This document shows, in pieces, positions 1-6,250 of a DNA stretch of 6,250 nt. The position numbers and the translations under genes were made by a program. Positions within the stretch are counted from its first letter, which is position 1. Each line of letters begins with the position of its first letter. The notes under the pieces are model-generated. The model saw only the letters and a program-made list of their open reading frames with translations. It did no database searches and had not been told where the DNA came from. Source of the stretch: Deltaproteobacteria bacterium RIFCSPLOWO2_02_56_12 (GTDB lineage Bacteria > Desulfobacterota > Binatia > UBA9968); assembly GCA_001799045.1 (NCBI GenBank), contig MGRY01000074.1:1-6250 (forward strand). Direction: 5' to 3'.

Positions 1-1590
1 GACCTCGGGAGCGAGCAACTTTAGTGCCACGGGAAAACTCATCTCCTTCGCCTTGAGCGCGGCCTCGGCGGAACTCGACGCCACGGCCTGGCACGGCAAA
101 GTGAGACTGTGGGACGCCACTAACCGGTTGAGACTCTCCCCTTCCAGATCCTCAGCCTTCCCGGTAGCGGGTGGCAACGGGGAGATCCCGTTCTGCTTGC
201 AGGTGGCGTAAAATCCCAATCCCTTGAGCGCCCTGAGCGTGGCTTTGATCCCCTGTAAAAAGGGTATTCCCGCCTGGTCCTGAAAGGTCCGGCTTTCGTC
301 CGTCAGGCTGTAAGTGGAACGGGCGAAGGCAATGACGGGCTTTTCCGTAGTGGCCGCCAGAGTCGTGAAGAGGGTAGCCTCTCTCTTCTCCGGATAACGC
401 GGCAGCTCGCCATGAATACCCAAGAGATCCACTCCTTCGTCTTGAGCATGGAGGCGGACAATTTCAACGAACCCCTTCTCGTCGCCAAATCCGGCAACGC
501 CGCACTCCAGCGGATTTTCCACCGCAAGCTCCGCAGGGATAAGCGGCCTTATGGCTTTTTGAGTCGCGTCGCTCAATTGAGCGAGATCCACCCCGACCTC
601 TTCGAGATGATCCAGCAGTAGACCCTTCATCCCTCCCGAATTAACCACGATGGCGACACGACGACCCCGCGGATACCTTCCCGGCATGAAGGCCAGCGCG
701 GTTTCCGTGAGATCTTCGAGTGTCGGGCAGCGGATCAGCCCAAGACGGTGACAGACTGCATCGAAGACCTCGTCAGATCCGGCAAGCGCGCCGGTGTGCG
801 ATATCGCCTGGCGTTTCCCCCGTTCCGAGCGCCCAAGTTTGATCACCAGGATTGGCTTGTTCTTGGCCAACGCTTCGGCGGCCACGGCCATGAATTCCTT
901 GGGGCGGCGTATCCCCTCAATCATGAGGAGGATAACCTTGGTCTCGGGATCCTTAACCAAAAAAGAGAGATAGTCGACCAGATCGAGACTGATCTCGTTG
1001 CCGCTTGATACCGCGTAGCTGAAACCGATCCCCCGCTCGCTCGCGCCCTTGACCCAGTTTCCCAACGATCCTCCACTCTGGAAGATCAGTCCCACAGGTC
1101 CGGAACGGAGAAGTGGAATAGCCGTGGGAAAACTCCACAGCCCCTCTGTCACGGAAAAGGAGCCCATGCAGTTTGGACCGCAACAGACCATACCTGTGCG
1201 GTTACAAAGCTCCTTCAGGGCCTGCCCGCGTTCTTTCCCTTGAGTGTCGTCGCCTTCGCCAAATCCTGCGCTGTAGATGGTTGCGGCCTTAGAGCCGAGC
1301 CTGGATCCCTCCTCCAATGTTTGAAGCACTGCTTTTGTCGGGATCAAGAGAAGAAGTTGCTCAGGGGCTTCCGGCAAAGCGGCAAGGTTTGGATGACAAC
1401 GCTCTTCCCAAAGCTCGGTGTAGTTTGGGTTAATCAGATATATTTTGCCCTTGTACCCGCCCTTCTTGAGATTGCGAAAGATAAGCGTAGGCCAGCGCCC
1501 CTTGGGCGAAGCACCCACGATCGCCACCGACCCCGCGTGAAGGAGATGCCCGGCCGGCCGAAGATTTTCTGTTTCCATCTGCATAGTCAT
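1..1590 (-). CDS. Acetate/acyl-CoA ligase (NDP-forming), C-terminus cut by the left window edge
   Basis: This is one stop-free minus-strand frame of 530 codons that continues past the left edge. The family (acetate-CoA ligase, ADP-forming; succinyl-CoA synthetase superfamily) interconverts an acyl-CoA plus ADP and phosphate with the free acid, CoA and ATP in the cytoplasm. Visible domains are a CoA-binding Rossmann domain at about residues 14-145 (VAIVGAS at 22-28, INPN at 53-56, GPNCMG at 138-143), a succinyl-CoA-ligase-like domain at about 160-300 (QSGGSLG at 171-177), and a third Rossmann-like domain at about 308-455. The motif SHTGALAG at 264-271 carries the expected phosphohistidine, His265. 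An ATP-grasp domain begins near residue 480 and is cut at ALKLLAPEV, just before where relatives have HKTDVGGV. Members with this fused layout are usually about 700 residues, so roughly a quarter is missing. The start at 1590 follows a GGAGG at 1595-1599 (4-nt gap); ATGs at 1584 and 1578 are alternatives. Substrate unknown. The gene is divergent from the NMT1-type binding protein. Confidence 0.9.
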   Translation of the reverse strand, partial: MTMQMETENLRPAGHLLHAGSVAIVGASPKGRWPTLIFRNLKKGGYKGKIYLINPNYTELWEERCHPNLAALPEAPEQLLLLIPTKAVLQTLEEGSRLGSKAATIYSAGFGEGDDTQGKERGQALKELCNRTGMVCCGPNCMGSFSVTEGLWSFPTAIPLLRSGPVGLIFQSGGSLGNWVKGASERGIGFSYAVSSGNEISLDLVDYLSFLVKDPETKVILLMIEGIRRPKEFMAVAAEALAKNKPILVIKLGRSERGKRQAISHTGALAGSDEVFDAVCHRLGLIRCPTLEDLTETALAFMPGRYPRGRRVAIVVNSGGMKGLLLDHLEEVGVDLAQLSDATQKAIRPLIPAELAVENPLECGVAGFGDEKGFVEIVRLHAQDEGVDLLGIHGELPRYPEKREATLFTTLAATTEKPVIAFARSTYSLTDESRTFQDQAGIPFLQGIKATLRALKGLGFYATCKQNGISPLPPATGKAEDLEGESLNRLVASHSLTLPCQAVASSSAEAALKAKEMSFPVALKLLAPEV

Positions 1591-1763
1591 TATGCCTCCG
1601 CCTTTTGTATTGCACAGCTTTTTGGAGACTTCAAGTCATACCTATTGCCGCAGATAAACATGTCGGATAAACATTTCCTCAACTCATGGTTTTATGGTAT
1701 AAATGCCATGCGGGGGGTGTTCCAGGATCGAGACAGGACGCTCTTCGACACCAGGAGGTAGGC
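1591..1763. promoter_or_regulatory. Divergent intergenic region with repeats and a weak promoter-like element
   Basis: These 173 bp separate two divergent start codons and must hold the promoters of both genes. GATAAACAT occurs twice, at 1653-1661 and 1666-1674, 13 bp apart start to start, which is a little over one helical turn. CATGG (1685-1689) and CCATG (1706-1710) form an interrupted palindrome. Between the palindrome arms lies TATAAA (1698-1703), a 5 of 6 match to a plus-strand -10 box, but no good -35 box sits 16-18 bp upstream. TTGAGG at 1682-1677 on the minus strand resembles a -35 box but lacks a convincing -10 partner. The repeats could be regulator sites; this is inference. No RNA gene or open frame is supported here. 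Confidence 0.35.
1753..1758 (+). promoter_or_regulatory. Strong Shine-Dalgarno site fixing the start of the NMT1-like gene
   Basis: AGGAGG ends 5 nt before the ATG at 1764. The frame is open 78 bases further upstream to another ATG at 1686, but that one has no ribosome-binding site and would place 26 residues ahead of a clear signal peptide. This site therefore decides the start at 1764. Confidence 0.85.
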
Positions 1764-2747
1764 ATGAAAAAACTCTTTTCCCTAATCTCTCTTCTTACTC
1801 TCACGTTCCTCGCGGTCTCTCCCCTGCAAGCGCAAACCAAGCGAATCCCTGTCGCCTACAGCGCAATCAGCGCCACGCAATCGTCCTTCTATGTGGCCAA
1901 AGAAGGCGGCTATTTTGAAAAGCACGGTCTTTTTGTCGATCCGGTCTACGTTGCCAGCGGCACCAAGGTGGCCCAAGCCGTCATCGCCGGGGAATTCCCG
2001 GTGGCTGCGGCGGGCGGAGTCATCGTCGATGCCGTTATCGCCGGCGGCGACATCGCCATTATCGGCGGACTGGTCAACGTGCCGTCCTTTTACGTCGTCG
2101 TCCACCCTTCCATCAAGAAACCGGAGGACCTTAAAGGCAAAGCGATCGGCATCACGCGCTACGGTTCCTCGACCGATTTTTCGATTCGCTACCTGGTAAA
2201 AAAATGGGGCATGGAGCCGGACAAGGATATAAAGATTCTGCAAATGGGCGGGCAGCCGGAGATCGTCGCCGGGATGCAGGCCGGCATCGTGCAGGGCGGC
2301 GTTCTATCATCGCCGGCGGACTTCAAAGCAAAGAAGGCGGGATTTCAACTGCTCGTCGATTTTAGAAAAGTCGGACTGGATTATCCCACCGTGAGCCTGG
2401 TCTCCACGCGCTCCTTCATCAAGAAGGACCCGCAGACGGTGCGGGGATTTTTAATGGCCTACAGCGAAGGCGTCGAGCGGGTTTATCGCGACAAGGAGTT
2501 CACCATGAAGGTGATCGGCAAATACACGCGCACCAACGATCGCGAGACGCTGGAATCAGCCTACGTTTTCGCCACCACCTTCATCGAACGCCCGCCGCAC
2601 CTGCCTTACAAAGCGATCGAAACGATTCTCGCGCAAACCGGCGAAAAGAACCCCAAAGCGAGAGAGATGAAAGCCAACGATTTCATCGATCCGACTTTCT
2701 ACAACGAATTGGAAAAAAGCGGCTTCTTCAAATCCCTGGGCCGATAA
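1764..2747 (+). CDS. NMT1/TauA-like ABC transporter substrate-binding protein, secreted
   Basis: This complete 327-residue periplasmic protein belongs to the NMT1/THI5-like, TauA/SsuA-type binding-protein group, which captures small organic solutes for ABC import. Residues 1-23 are a Sec signal peptide: a KK start, a hydrophobic core at 4-19, and likely cleavage after LQA (21-23). No lipobox cysteine is seen, so it should be soluble in the periplasm. Fold hallmarks include FYVAKEGGYFEKHGL at 42-56, VAQAVIAGEFPVAAAGG at 69-85 and PEDLKGKAIGITRYGSSTD at 120-138, the last typical of the hinge between the two lobes. The length is normal for the family. The gene stands alone on its strand, between a divergent CoA ligase and a convergent ABC operon of another family, so its permease and ATPase must lie elsewhere or it works by another route. 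The ligand cannot be read from sequence. Annotations such as nitrate/sulfonate/taurine uptake would be family-level only. Confidence 0.88.
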   Translation: MKKLFSLISLLTLTFLAVSPLQAQTKRIPVAYSAISATQSSFYVAKEGGYFEKHGLFVDPVYVASGTKVAQAVIAGEFPVAAAGGVIVDAVIAGGDIAIIGGLVNVPSFYVVVHPSIKKPEDLKGKAIGITRYGSSTDFSIRYLVKKWGMEPDKDIKILQMGGQPEIVAGMQAGIVQGGVLSSPADFKAKKAGFQLLVDFRKVGLDYPTVSLVSTRSFIKKDPQTVRGFLMAYSEGVERVYRDKEFTMKVIGKYTRTNDRETLESAYVFATTFIERPPHLPYKAIETILAQTGEKNPKAREMKANDFIDPTFYNELEKSGFFKSLGR

Positions 2748-2755
2748 ATGAGAGG

Positions 2756-2786
2756 GGATCGTTAAAGATAAACGCGCCAACGATCC
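2756..2786. repeat. 8-bp inverted repeat at the convergent gene ends
   Basis: GGATCGTT (2756-2763) and AACGATCC (2779-2786) are perfect complements around a 15-nt loop. The left arm starts 9 nt after the NMT1-like stop codon and runs into the ATPase stop codon; the right arm lies in the last ATPase codons. It may act as a 3' end hairpin for either transcript. No U-tract follows on either strand, so it is not a textbook intrinsic terminator. An 8-bp pair at this spacing can also arise by chance once or twice in a window this size. Confidence 0.35.
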
Positions 2787-3835
2787 GGCGCCACGACAAC
2801 CACGATCTGCTGCCCTACGGCGAAATCCGAGTCGCCGGGAAGCTTGACGCTCAGAGCGGTTCCGTTTACTTCAACTTCGAAGAGGGACGTATCTCCGAGA
2901 TAGTTTTTGCTGGCGATTTTCCCCTCCAAGGCCTCGGAACCCTGACTGGGGTGATGCAAAAGGATTAAATGCTCGGGCCGGATGGCCAGCGTTACCTCGC
3001 TTCCGGTCTGACAGGCCGGTGGAACGGGACATCTGAGCCTTCCCAGGGGCGAGTCGACTTGTCCCGGACCTGTTACCTTCCCGCGGATGAAATTCATCTC
3101 ACCCACGAATTGGGCCGCGAACAGGTTTGCGGGGCGGGCGTAAACATCCTGAGGCGTGCCGATTTGCACAATCTCTCCCTCGTGCATCACGCATACTCTA
3201 TCCCCTAGACTTAAGGCCTCCGCCTGATCGTGGGTAACGTAGAGGGTCGTTACCCCGACAGACCTGGTGATCTTTTTAAGCTCAAGCCGCATCTCCTCCC
3301 GCAAACGCGCGTCCAAATTGCTCAGCGGCTCATCCATGAGGAGAATCTTAGGTTCAGTGACCACGGCCCTGGCCATGGCCACTCGCTGCTGCTGACCGCC
3401 GCTTAAATCCGTGGCCGGGCGCTCTTCCAGGCCGTCCAGCTTGACCAGACTAAGGGCGCGGGAAACCTTTTCAGACACCAGGTGTTTAGGTACTTGCTTT
3501 CGGCCCTTGATCAGGGGGAAGGCCACGTTTTGGAAGACGCTCATGTGAGGCCAGATAGCATAGGACTGGAATACCATGCCGATGTCTCGCTTCTCTGTCG
3601 GGATGTTGAGGCCTTTACCCGGCGAGCTGACCACCTTGCCGCTGATTTCGATTTCCCCCGCATCCGGTTTCTCAAGTCCGGCTACACAGCGAAGCGTGGT
3701 AGTCTTCCCGCAACCGCTGGCGCCGAGCAGGACAAAAAACTCTCTTTCTTCAACTTCCAGGTCTATCCCCCGCAAAGCCTCAACCAAACCATGCCTGGTC
3801 CTGTAGAACTTATGCAGCCCCTTAATACGTATCAA
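2762..3835 (-). CDS. ABC importer ATPase, FbpC/PotA/CysA type with TOBE domain
   Basis: This 357-residue cytoplasmic ATPase powers the importer encoded just upstream. All nucleotide-binding motifs are present: Walker A GASGCGKTT at 38-46 (Lys44), Q-loop Gln90, signature LSGGQQQ at 144-150, Walker B ILLMDEP at 164-170 with catalytic Glu169, D-loop SNLD at 172-175 and H-loop His202. A C-terminal beta-rich region at about 240-355, including LAIRPEHL at 283-290, matches the TOBE/MOI-like regulatory domain of the iron, polyamine, sulfate and maltose ATPases. The length is typical. The start is TTG at 3835-3833; no ATG near it fits the conserved N-terminus, and purine-rich AAGGAGGGGAG lies just upstream. 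It is the last gene of a three-gene minus-strand operon, 18 bp after the permease stop. Substrate specificity comes from the partner proteins, so calling it a ferric transporter would be overreach. Confidence 0.93.
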   Translation of the reverse strand: MIRIKGLHKFYRTRHGLVEALRGIDLEVEEREFFVLLGASGCGKTTTLRCVAGLEKPDAGEIEISGKVVSSPGKGLNIPTEKRDIGMVFQSYAIWPHMSVFQNVAFPLIKGRKQVPKHLVSEKVSRALSLVKLDGLEERPATDLSGGQQQRVAMARAVVTEPKILLMDEPLSNLDARLREEMRLELKKITRSVGVTTLYVTHDQAEALSLGDRVCVMHEGEIVQIGTPQDVYARPANLFAAQFVGEMNFIRGKVTGPGQVDSPLGRLRCPVPPACQTGSEVTLAIRPEHLILLHHPSQGSEALEGKIASKNYLGDTSLFEVEVNGTALSVKLPGDSDFAVGQQIVVVVAPDRWRVYL

Positions 3836-3841
3836 GTTCGA

Positions 3842-3852
3842 CTCCCCTCCTT
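3842..3852 (-). promoter_or_regulatory. Ribosome-binding site supporting a TTG start, next to the permease stop
   Basis: The minus strand reads AAGGAGGGGAG, then six bases, then the TTG start at 3835. The site begins within two bases of the permease stop codon (3856-3854). Ribosomes finishing the permease would therefore be placed to start the ATPase, which suggests translational coupling. Confidence 0.7.
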
Positions 3853-3853
3853 G

Positions 3854-5614
3854 TTAGACCGACGACCCAACCTCTCCAACCCGGGAAAAACCGATCCGCA
3901 ACGCGCCTACCACGATCACGGCAAAGATCACCAGGATCACGCCCAGCGCGCTAACCTCCGGAACCCAACCGCTGCCCCAAAACTGCCAGACAACGGTAGA
4001 GATCACCGTGTTCTTACGGGAGTATAGAGTCAAGGCCATGGTAACCTCCCGGTAAGAGAGCATGCTGATCCAGATCCCGCTATTGAAGACACCCGCAGCG
4101 ACCAAAGGCAGGACGATGCGCAGGAACACCCGTGGCGTGGAAACGCCCGCAACTTTTCCGGCTTCTTCCAACTCCCGATGCACTTGAATCATCACGCTAT
4201 TCGTGGTCCGGGTACCATAGGCGATCCAGTTGATGGTGTGAGCAATTATGATAATAACGATCGTGCCATAAAAAGGGAAAATATTTCTGTACGCTAACCC
4301 AAGGTAGCCTAAACCGACAGCGAGAAGAATGCTGGGCATGGCATGAGGCAAGAACGCCACGGTGTCCAAAATTCCTCGAAAGCTCACCTGGGAGCGAATC
4401 ACCACCCACGAGACTAAAACGCTGAGCAACATGGCACAGAAAGGCACGGCAACCATGAGAATCGCAGTATTGATGAAAGGCAGGGCGCCGGTATAGTCCG
4501 GGATGGTCCGATAGTTTTTAAGGCTGATGCTGGACAGAGCAGCAGCAGATGGAAGCTGCAAGTAAGGCAGAAGGGATGTCCAGAGCAGCACAAGGAACGG
4601 GATGAACACCTCCATGGAAAGATAAAGCATGACAAATGCCATGGCCGGCCATTTCCACCGCCCCAAGGCAATTTCCCGAGGACGGTAGCCGCGTCCCGTG
4701 ATAACCGTGTATTTCTTGCCCTGGCGTACCAGTCGGACATAAAAATAGGCGAGCACCAGCCCTGCCAAAAGCATAACCCCCCCGTAGGCTCCAGCGACCC
4801 CATATTCAGGCAGCCCGGTCGGCGGGTTGGTCGAGGTGTATATTAGGGAACTTAATACCAGGATCCTAGCTGGGAGGCCGATAATGGCCGGCACCTCGAA
4901 AACGGCAATGGCCGTCATGAAGAGGTAGACCATAACCGCCGCGATCGCAGGCAGGGTGATAGGAATATTGATCCAGAAAAAAGTCCGGAGTTTACTTACA
5001 CCGGCGGTGTAGGCCGCCTCCTCCAAGGCCGGGTCCATCGTGCGATACGCCGCGGCCAGCATGAAGAACGCGCCGGGCACAAAAGAGACCCCTTGGATAA
5101 ATGCCATGCCCGGCAGGTTGTAAAGACTTACCAACGGGTGATCCAGGCCGAAGATCTGCGAGGCCCACTGATTCACCAACCCGATGCGCGGGCTGAGCAA
5201 AAGAATCCAGGCGATGGTTCGCAAAAAGACCGGAATCAGGATTCCCAGGGTAAGAAGAACGTATATCGTCCTCTTGAAGGGCAGGTCGGTACGCATGAGC
5301 AACCAGACCAGCGGTACCGTGAAGATGAGCGCCACAACCACAGTTCCGGTCGCGAATAAAAGGGTGTTCAGCAGGACGTTATAGGTGCTCAGGTCTGTGT
5401 ACACCCTGATGAAATTGATCAGGGTCAGGGGGCCTCCTTCACCCGGGAAGCCAGTCCTCAGGCTCATAAGAGCCACCATGGCTGCCGGTGCCCCGACGAT
5501 TACGGCGAGAAAAATCAGCAGGCCGCCGGCAAAAATGGTGCTGCCATCAGGGCCGTTTCTCAGCAATCGGTCCAGGACGCCCATCGTTCTACCCTGGGCT
5601 GCCATTGGTTGCAT
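3854..5614 (-). CDS. Fused two-domain ABC importer permease, FbpB/AfuB-like
   Basis: This 586-residue inner-membrane protein forms the whole channel of the importer. It joins two binding-protein-dependent transport domains that many systems encode as separate subunits. The first half has hydrophobic spans near residues 28-50, 79-107, 117-140, 169-190, 221-245 and 272-293. The second has them near 322-348, 381-406, 414-440, 448-467, 501-519 and 554-573, giving about twelve in all. Each half has an EAA loop that docks on the ATPase: EEAAYTAG at 198-205 leading to INIPI, and ELEEAGKVAG at 481-490 leading to IVLP. The second loop has Gly486 where the classical motif has Ala, a common variant. The length is slightly above the usual 500-560 of FbpB-like proteins. 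The start at 5614 has GAGAGGA upstream; ATGs at 5605 and 5584 are alternatives. It lies 41 bp after the binding-protein stop codon and 18 bp before the ATPase. Confidence 0.93.
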   Translation of the reverse strand: MQPMAAQGRTMGVLDRLLRNGPDGSTIFAGGLLIFLAVIVGAPAAMVALMSLRTGFPGEGGPLTLINFIRVYTDLSTYNVLLNTLLFATGTVVVALIFTVPLVWLLMRTDLPFKRTIYVLLTLGILIPVFLRTIAWILLLSPRIGLVNQWASQIFGLDHPLVSLYNLPGMAFIQGVSFVPGAFFMLAAAYRTMDPALEEAAYTAGVSKLRTFFWINIPITLPAIAAVMVYLFMTAIAVFEVPAIIGLPARILVLSSLIYTSTNPPTGLPEYGVAGAYGGVMLLAGLVLAYFYVRLVRQGKKYTVITGRGYRPREIALGRWKWPAMAFVMLYLSMEVFIPFLVLLWTSLLPYLQLPSAAALSSISLKNYRTIPDYTGALPFINTAILMVAVPFCAMLLSVLVSWVVIRSQVSFRGILDTVAFLPHAMPSILLAVGLGYLGLAYRNIFPFYGTIVIIIIAHTINWIAYGTRTTNSVMIQVHRELEEAGKVAGVSTPRVFLRIVLPLVAAGVFNSGIWISMLSYREVTMALTLYSRKNTVISTVVWQFWGSGWVPEVSALGVILVIFAVIVVGALRIGFSRVGEVGSSV

Positions 5615-5655
5615 CCTATCCTCTCTTTTCCTTCAAAAGAGACTATCCTATTAAC
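5615..5655 (-). promoter_or_regulatory. Intergenic hairpin overlapping the permease Shine-Dalgarno
   Basis: The gap between the binding-protein stop and the permease start contains a perfect 8-bp inverted repeat. Its arms are TCTCTTTT (5622-5629) and AAAAGAGA (5635-5642) on the plus strand, around a 5-nt loop. In the minus-strand transcript, the downstream arm supplies the first half of GAGAGGA, the probable permease ribosome-binding site. CTATCC directly abuts both sides of the repeat (5616-5621 and 5643-5648). Such a hairpin could lower permease translation or protect the 3' end of the binding-protein message, giving binding protein in excess. The stem is A/U-rich with only two G-C pairs, so it may be weak. 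Confidence 0.45.
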
Positions 5656-6249
5656 CTACTTGAACCCCAGCATCTTGCCGTATACCCGGGTGAGCCGGTC
5701 CACCATCTCGGCTTCCTCCTGAGTCATGTACAACACCTTTTTCCCCTGAGCGTACTTGTAGGCCGTCGTCCCGGGAACAAAGGCAGAGGTCTGGCCACCG
5801 TACTTCTCCCAGATCTCCTGAGCCTCGGGAGTCGTGAGAAAAACAGCAAAGAGGTGCCCCACGTTAGGATGGCGCGCGCCCTTGAGCACGCCGGCGTTAT
5901 AAGCAGGTGAAATCACCGGCTCGATCCCCTCGGCATGGACGACGGGTGCGCCTTTCAATTTGGCTCGGTGGACGAAGCTGTCAGTCATCGTGATGGCAAT
6001 GAAGATCTCGCCTAATTGTAGACGGCTGTATAGCGTCCCAAGTTCCCCCAGGTAGGGCTCCTGCCTGGCCAGGGCCTTTACGTACTCTGTGGCCTTCTTC
6101 TCGCCCCACGCAGTCGCCAACCGGGCTAGATGATGGGTCGCAGTCCCCATGCCCAGCTTGCCCCCCTTCCATTTGGGGTCCGTTAAATCCTCCCAACTCC
6201 TGGGCACGTCTTTAGAAGGCAGAACTGTCTTGTTGTAGGCCGGCAGAAC
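5656..6249 (-). CDS. Ferric/polyamine-type ABC substrate-binding protein, N-terminus cut by the right edge
   Basis: These 197 C-terminal residues of a periplasmic binding protein remain open to the right edge. A GTG in this frame at 6207 is an internal valine, because the conserved sequence carries on upstream of it. The stretch AYNKTVLPSKDVPRSWEDL at 4-22 followed by DPKWKG is the hallmark lobe-crossing segment of the FbpA/AfuA-like, extracellular solute-binding family 1/6 proteins. Later parts also fit: GEIFIAIT at 80-87, SPAYNAGVLKGARHPN at 114-129 and FLTTPEAQEIWEKYGG at 137-152. Full proteins are about 330-360 residues, so about 140-160 residues including the signal peptide lie outside the window. 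In iron-binding relatives a Tyr-Tyr pair follows the GEI strand; here the matching place reads TDSFVHR with Ser91-Phe92. It heads the operon with the permease and ATPase. The substrate is unresolved: organic anion, polyamine or a chelated metal are all possible. Confidence 0.88.
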   Translation of the reverse strand, partial: VLPAYNKTVLPSKDVPRSWEDLTDPKWKGGKLGMGTATHHLARLATAWGEKKATEYVKALARQEPYLGELGTLYSRLQLGEIFIAITMTDSFVHRAKLKGAPVVHAEGIEPVISPAYNAGVLKGARHPNVGHLFAVFLTTPEAQEIWEKYGGQTSAFVPGTTAYKYAQGKKVLYMTQEEAEMVDRLTRVYGKMLGFK

Positions 6250-6250
6250 A

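Noticed and set aside
953..1183. Frameshift or pseudogene in the left-hand gene, suggested by several short overlapping open frames
   Set aside because: Reading the minus strand from the ATG at 1590 gives one uninterrupted 530-codon frame to the window edge with all expected motifs, so the gene is intact as far as visible.
1240..1761. Plus-strand open frame of 173 codons opposite the CoA ligase N-terminus
   Set aside because: It lies antisense to a well-conserved enzyme, has no recognisable domain and no ribosome-binding site, and its last part only runs through the intergenic region into the true ribosome-binding site of the next gene.
1686..1763. Upstream ATG giving a 353-residue version of the NMT1-like protein
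   Set aside because: It has no ribosome-binding site, and the added 26 residues would bury a clear signal peptide. AGGAGG at 1753-1758 supports the start at 1764.
1782..2243. Minus-strand open frame of 153 codons inside the NMT1-like gene
   Set aside because: It is a charged, low-information translation rich in Asp, Arg and Gly, typical of a shadow frame. The plus strand has a signal peptide, a strong ribosome-binding site and family motifs.
3482..4027. Plus-strand open frame of 181 codons across the ATPase-permease junction
   Set aside because: It mirrors the conserved Walker A to Q-loop stretch of the ATPase, a common source of spurious antisense frames in GC-rich ABC genes. It also spans two real genes.
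5616..5648. Inverted repeat flanked by CTATCC repeats as a tiny mobile element with target-site duplication
   Set aside because: At 21 bp between the flanks it is too small for any known transposable unit. A hairpin in the leader of the permease gene explains it better.
5656..6207. GTG at 6207 as the true start of a short 183-residue binding protein
   Set aside because: The frame stays open to the edge, and the residues before the GTG (AYNKTVLPSKD) match the conserved family sequence, so the gene is cut by the window rather than short.

Overview
The window reads as part of a Gram-negative bacterial chromosome with moderately high GC. It is densely coding and has no RNA genes, mobile elements or CRISPR. 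It holds five protein genes, two of them cut by the window edges. Two unrelated periplasmic binding proteins (an NMT1/TauA-type one and a ferric/polyamine-type one) lie beside an NDP-forming acyl-CoA synthetase. From general knowledge, this mix is common in uncultivated soil and sediment lineages such as Binatota/Deltaproteobacteria-like, Rokubacteria/NC10 and Tectomicrobia. That placement is a low-confidence inference, since no marker gene is present.

Layout: (1) Bases 1-1590, minus strand: 530 residues of an acetate/acyl-CoA ligase (NDP-forming), running off the left edge inside its ATP-grasp domain. (2) Bases 1591-1763: a 173-bp divergent intergenic region with a direct repeat, a partial palindrome and a weak promoter-like element. 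(3) Bases 1764-2747, plus strand: a complete secreted NMT1/TauA-like substrate-binding protein with no permease or ATPase partner visible on its strand. (4) Bases 2762-6249, minus strand: an ABC importer operon read from right to left, consisting of a ferric-type substrate-binding protein (C-terminal 197 residues visible), a fused double-domain permease, and a FbpC/PotA-type ATPase. It converges on gene 3 with only 14 bp between the stop codons.

How the genes may work together: the right-hand operon encodes a full binding-protein-dependent importer (periplasmic capture, membrane channel, ATPase). Where iron-binding relatives carry a Tyr-Tyr pair, its binding protein appears to have Ser-Phe, so the substrate is probably not free ferric iron. 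The orphan NMT1-type protein and the CoA ligase share one divergent promoter region. Together they could capture and activate an organic acid, but nothing in the sequence proves this.

The window looks like ordinary transport and metabolism. I found no convincing new system. The points most worth checking are the hairpin that overlaps the permease ribosome-binding site, the lost iron-ligand pair, and the divergent regulatory region.
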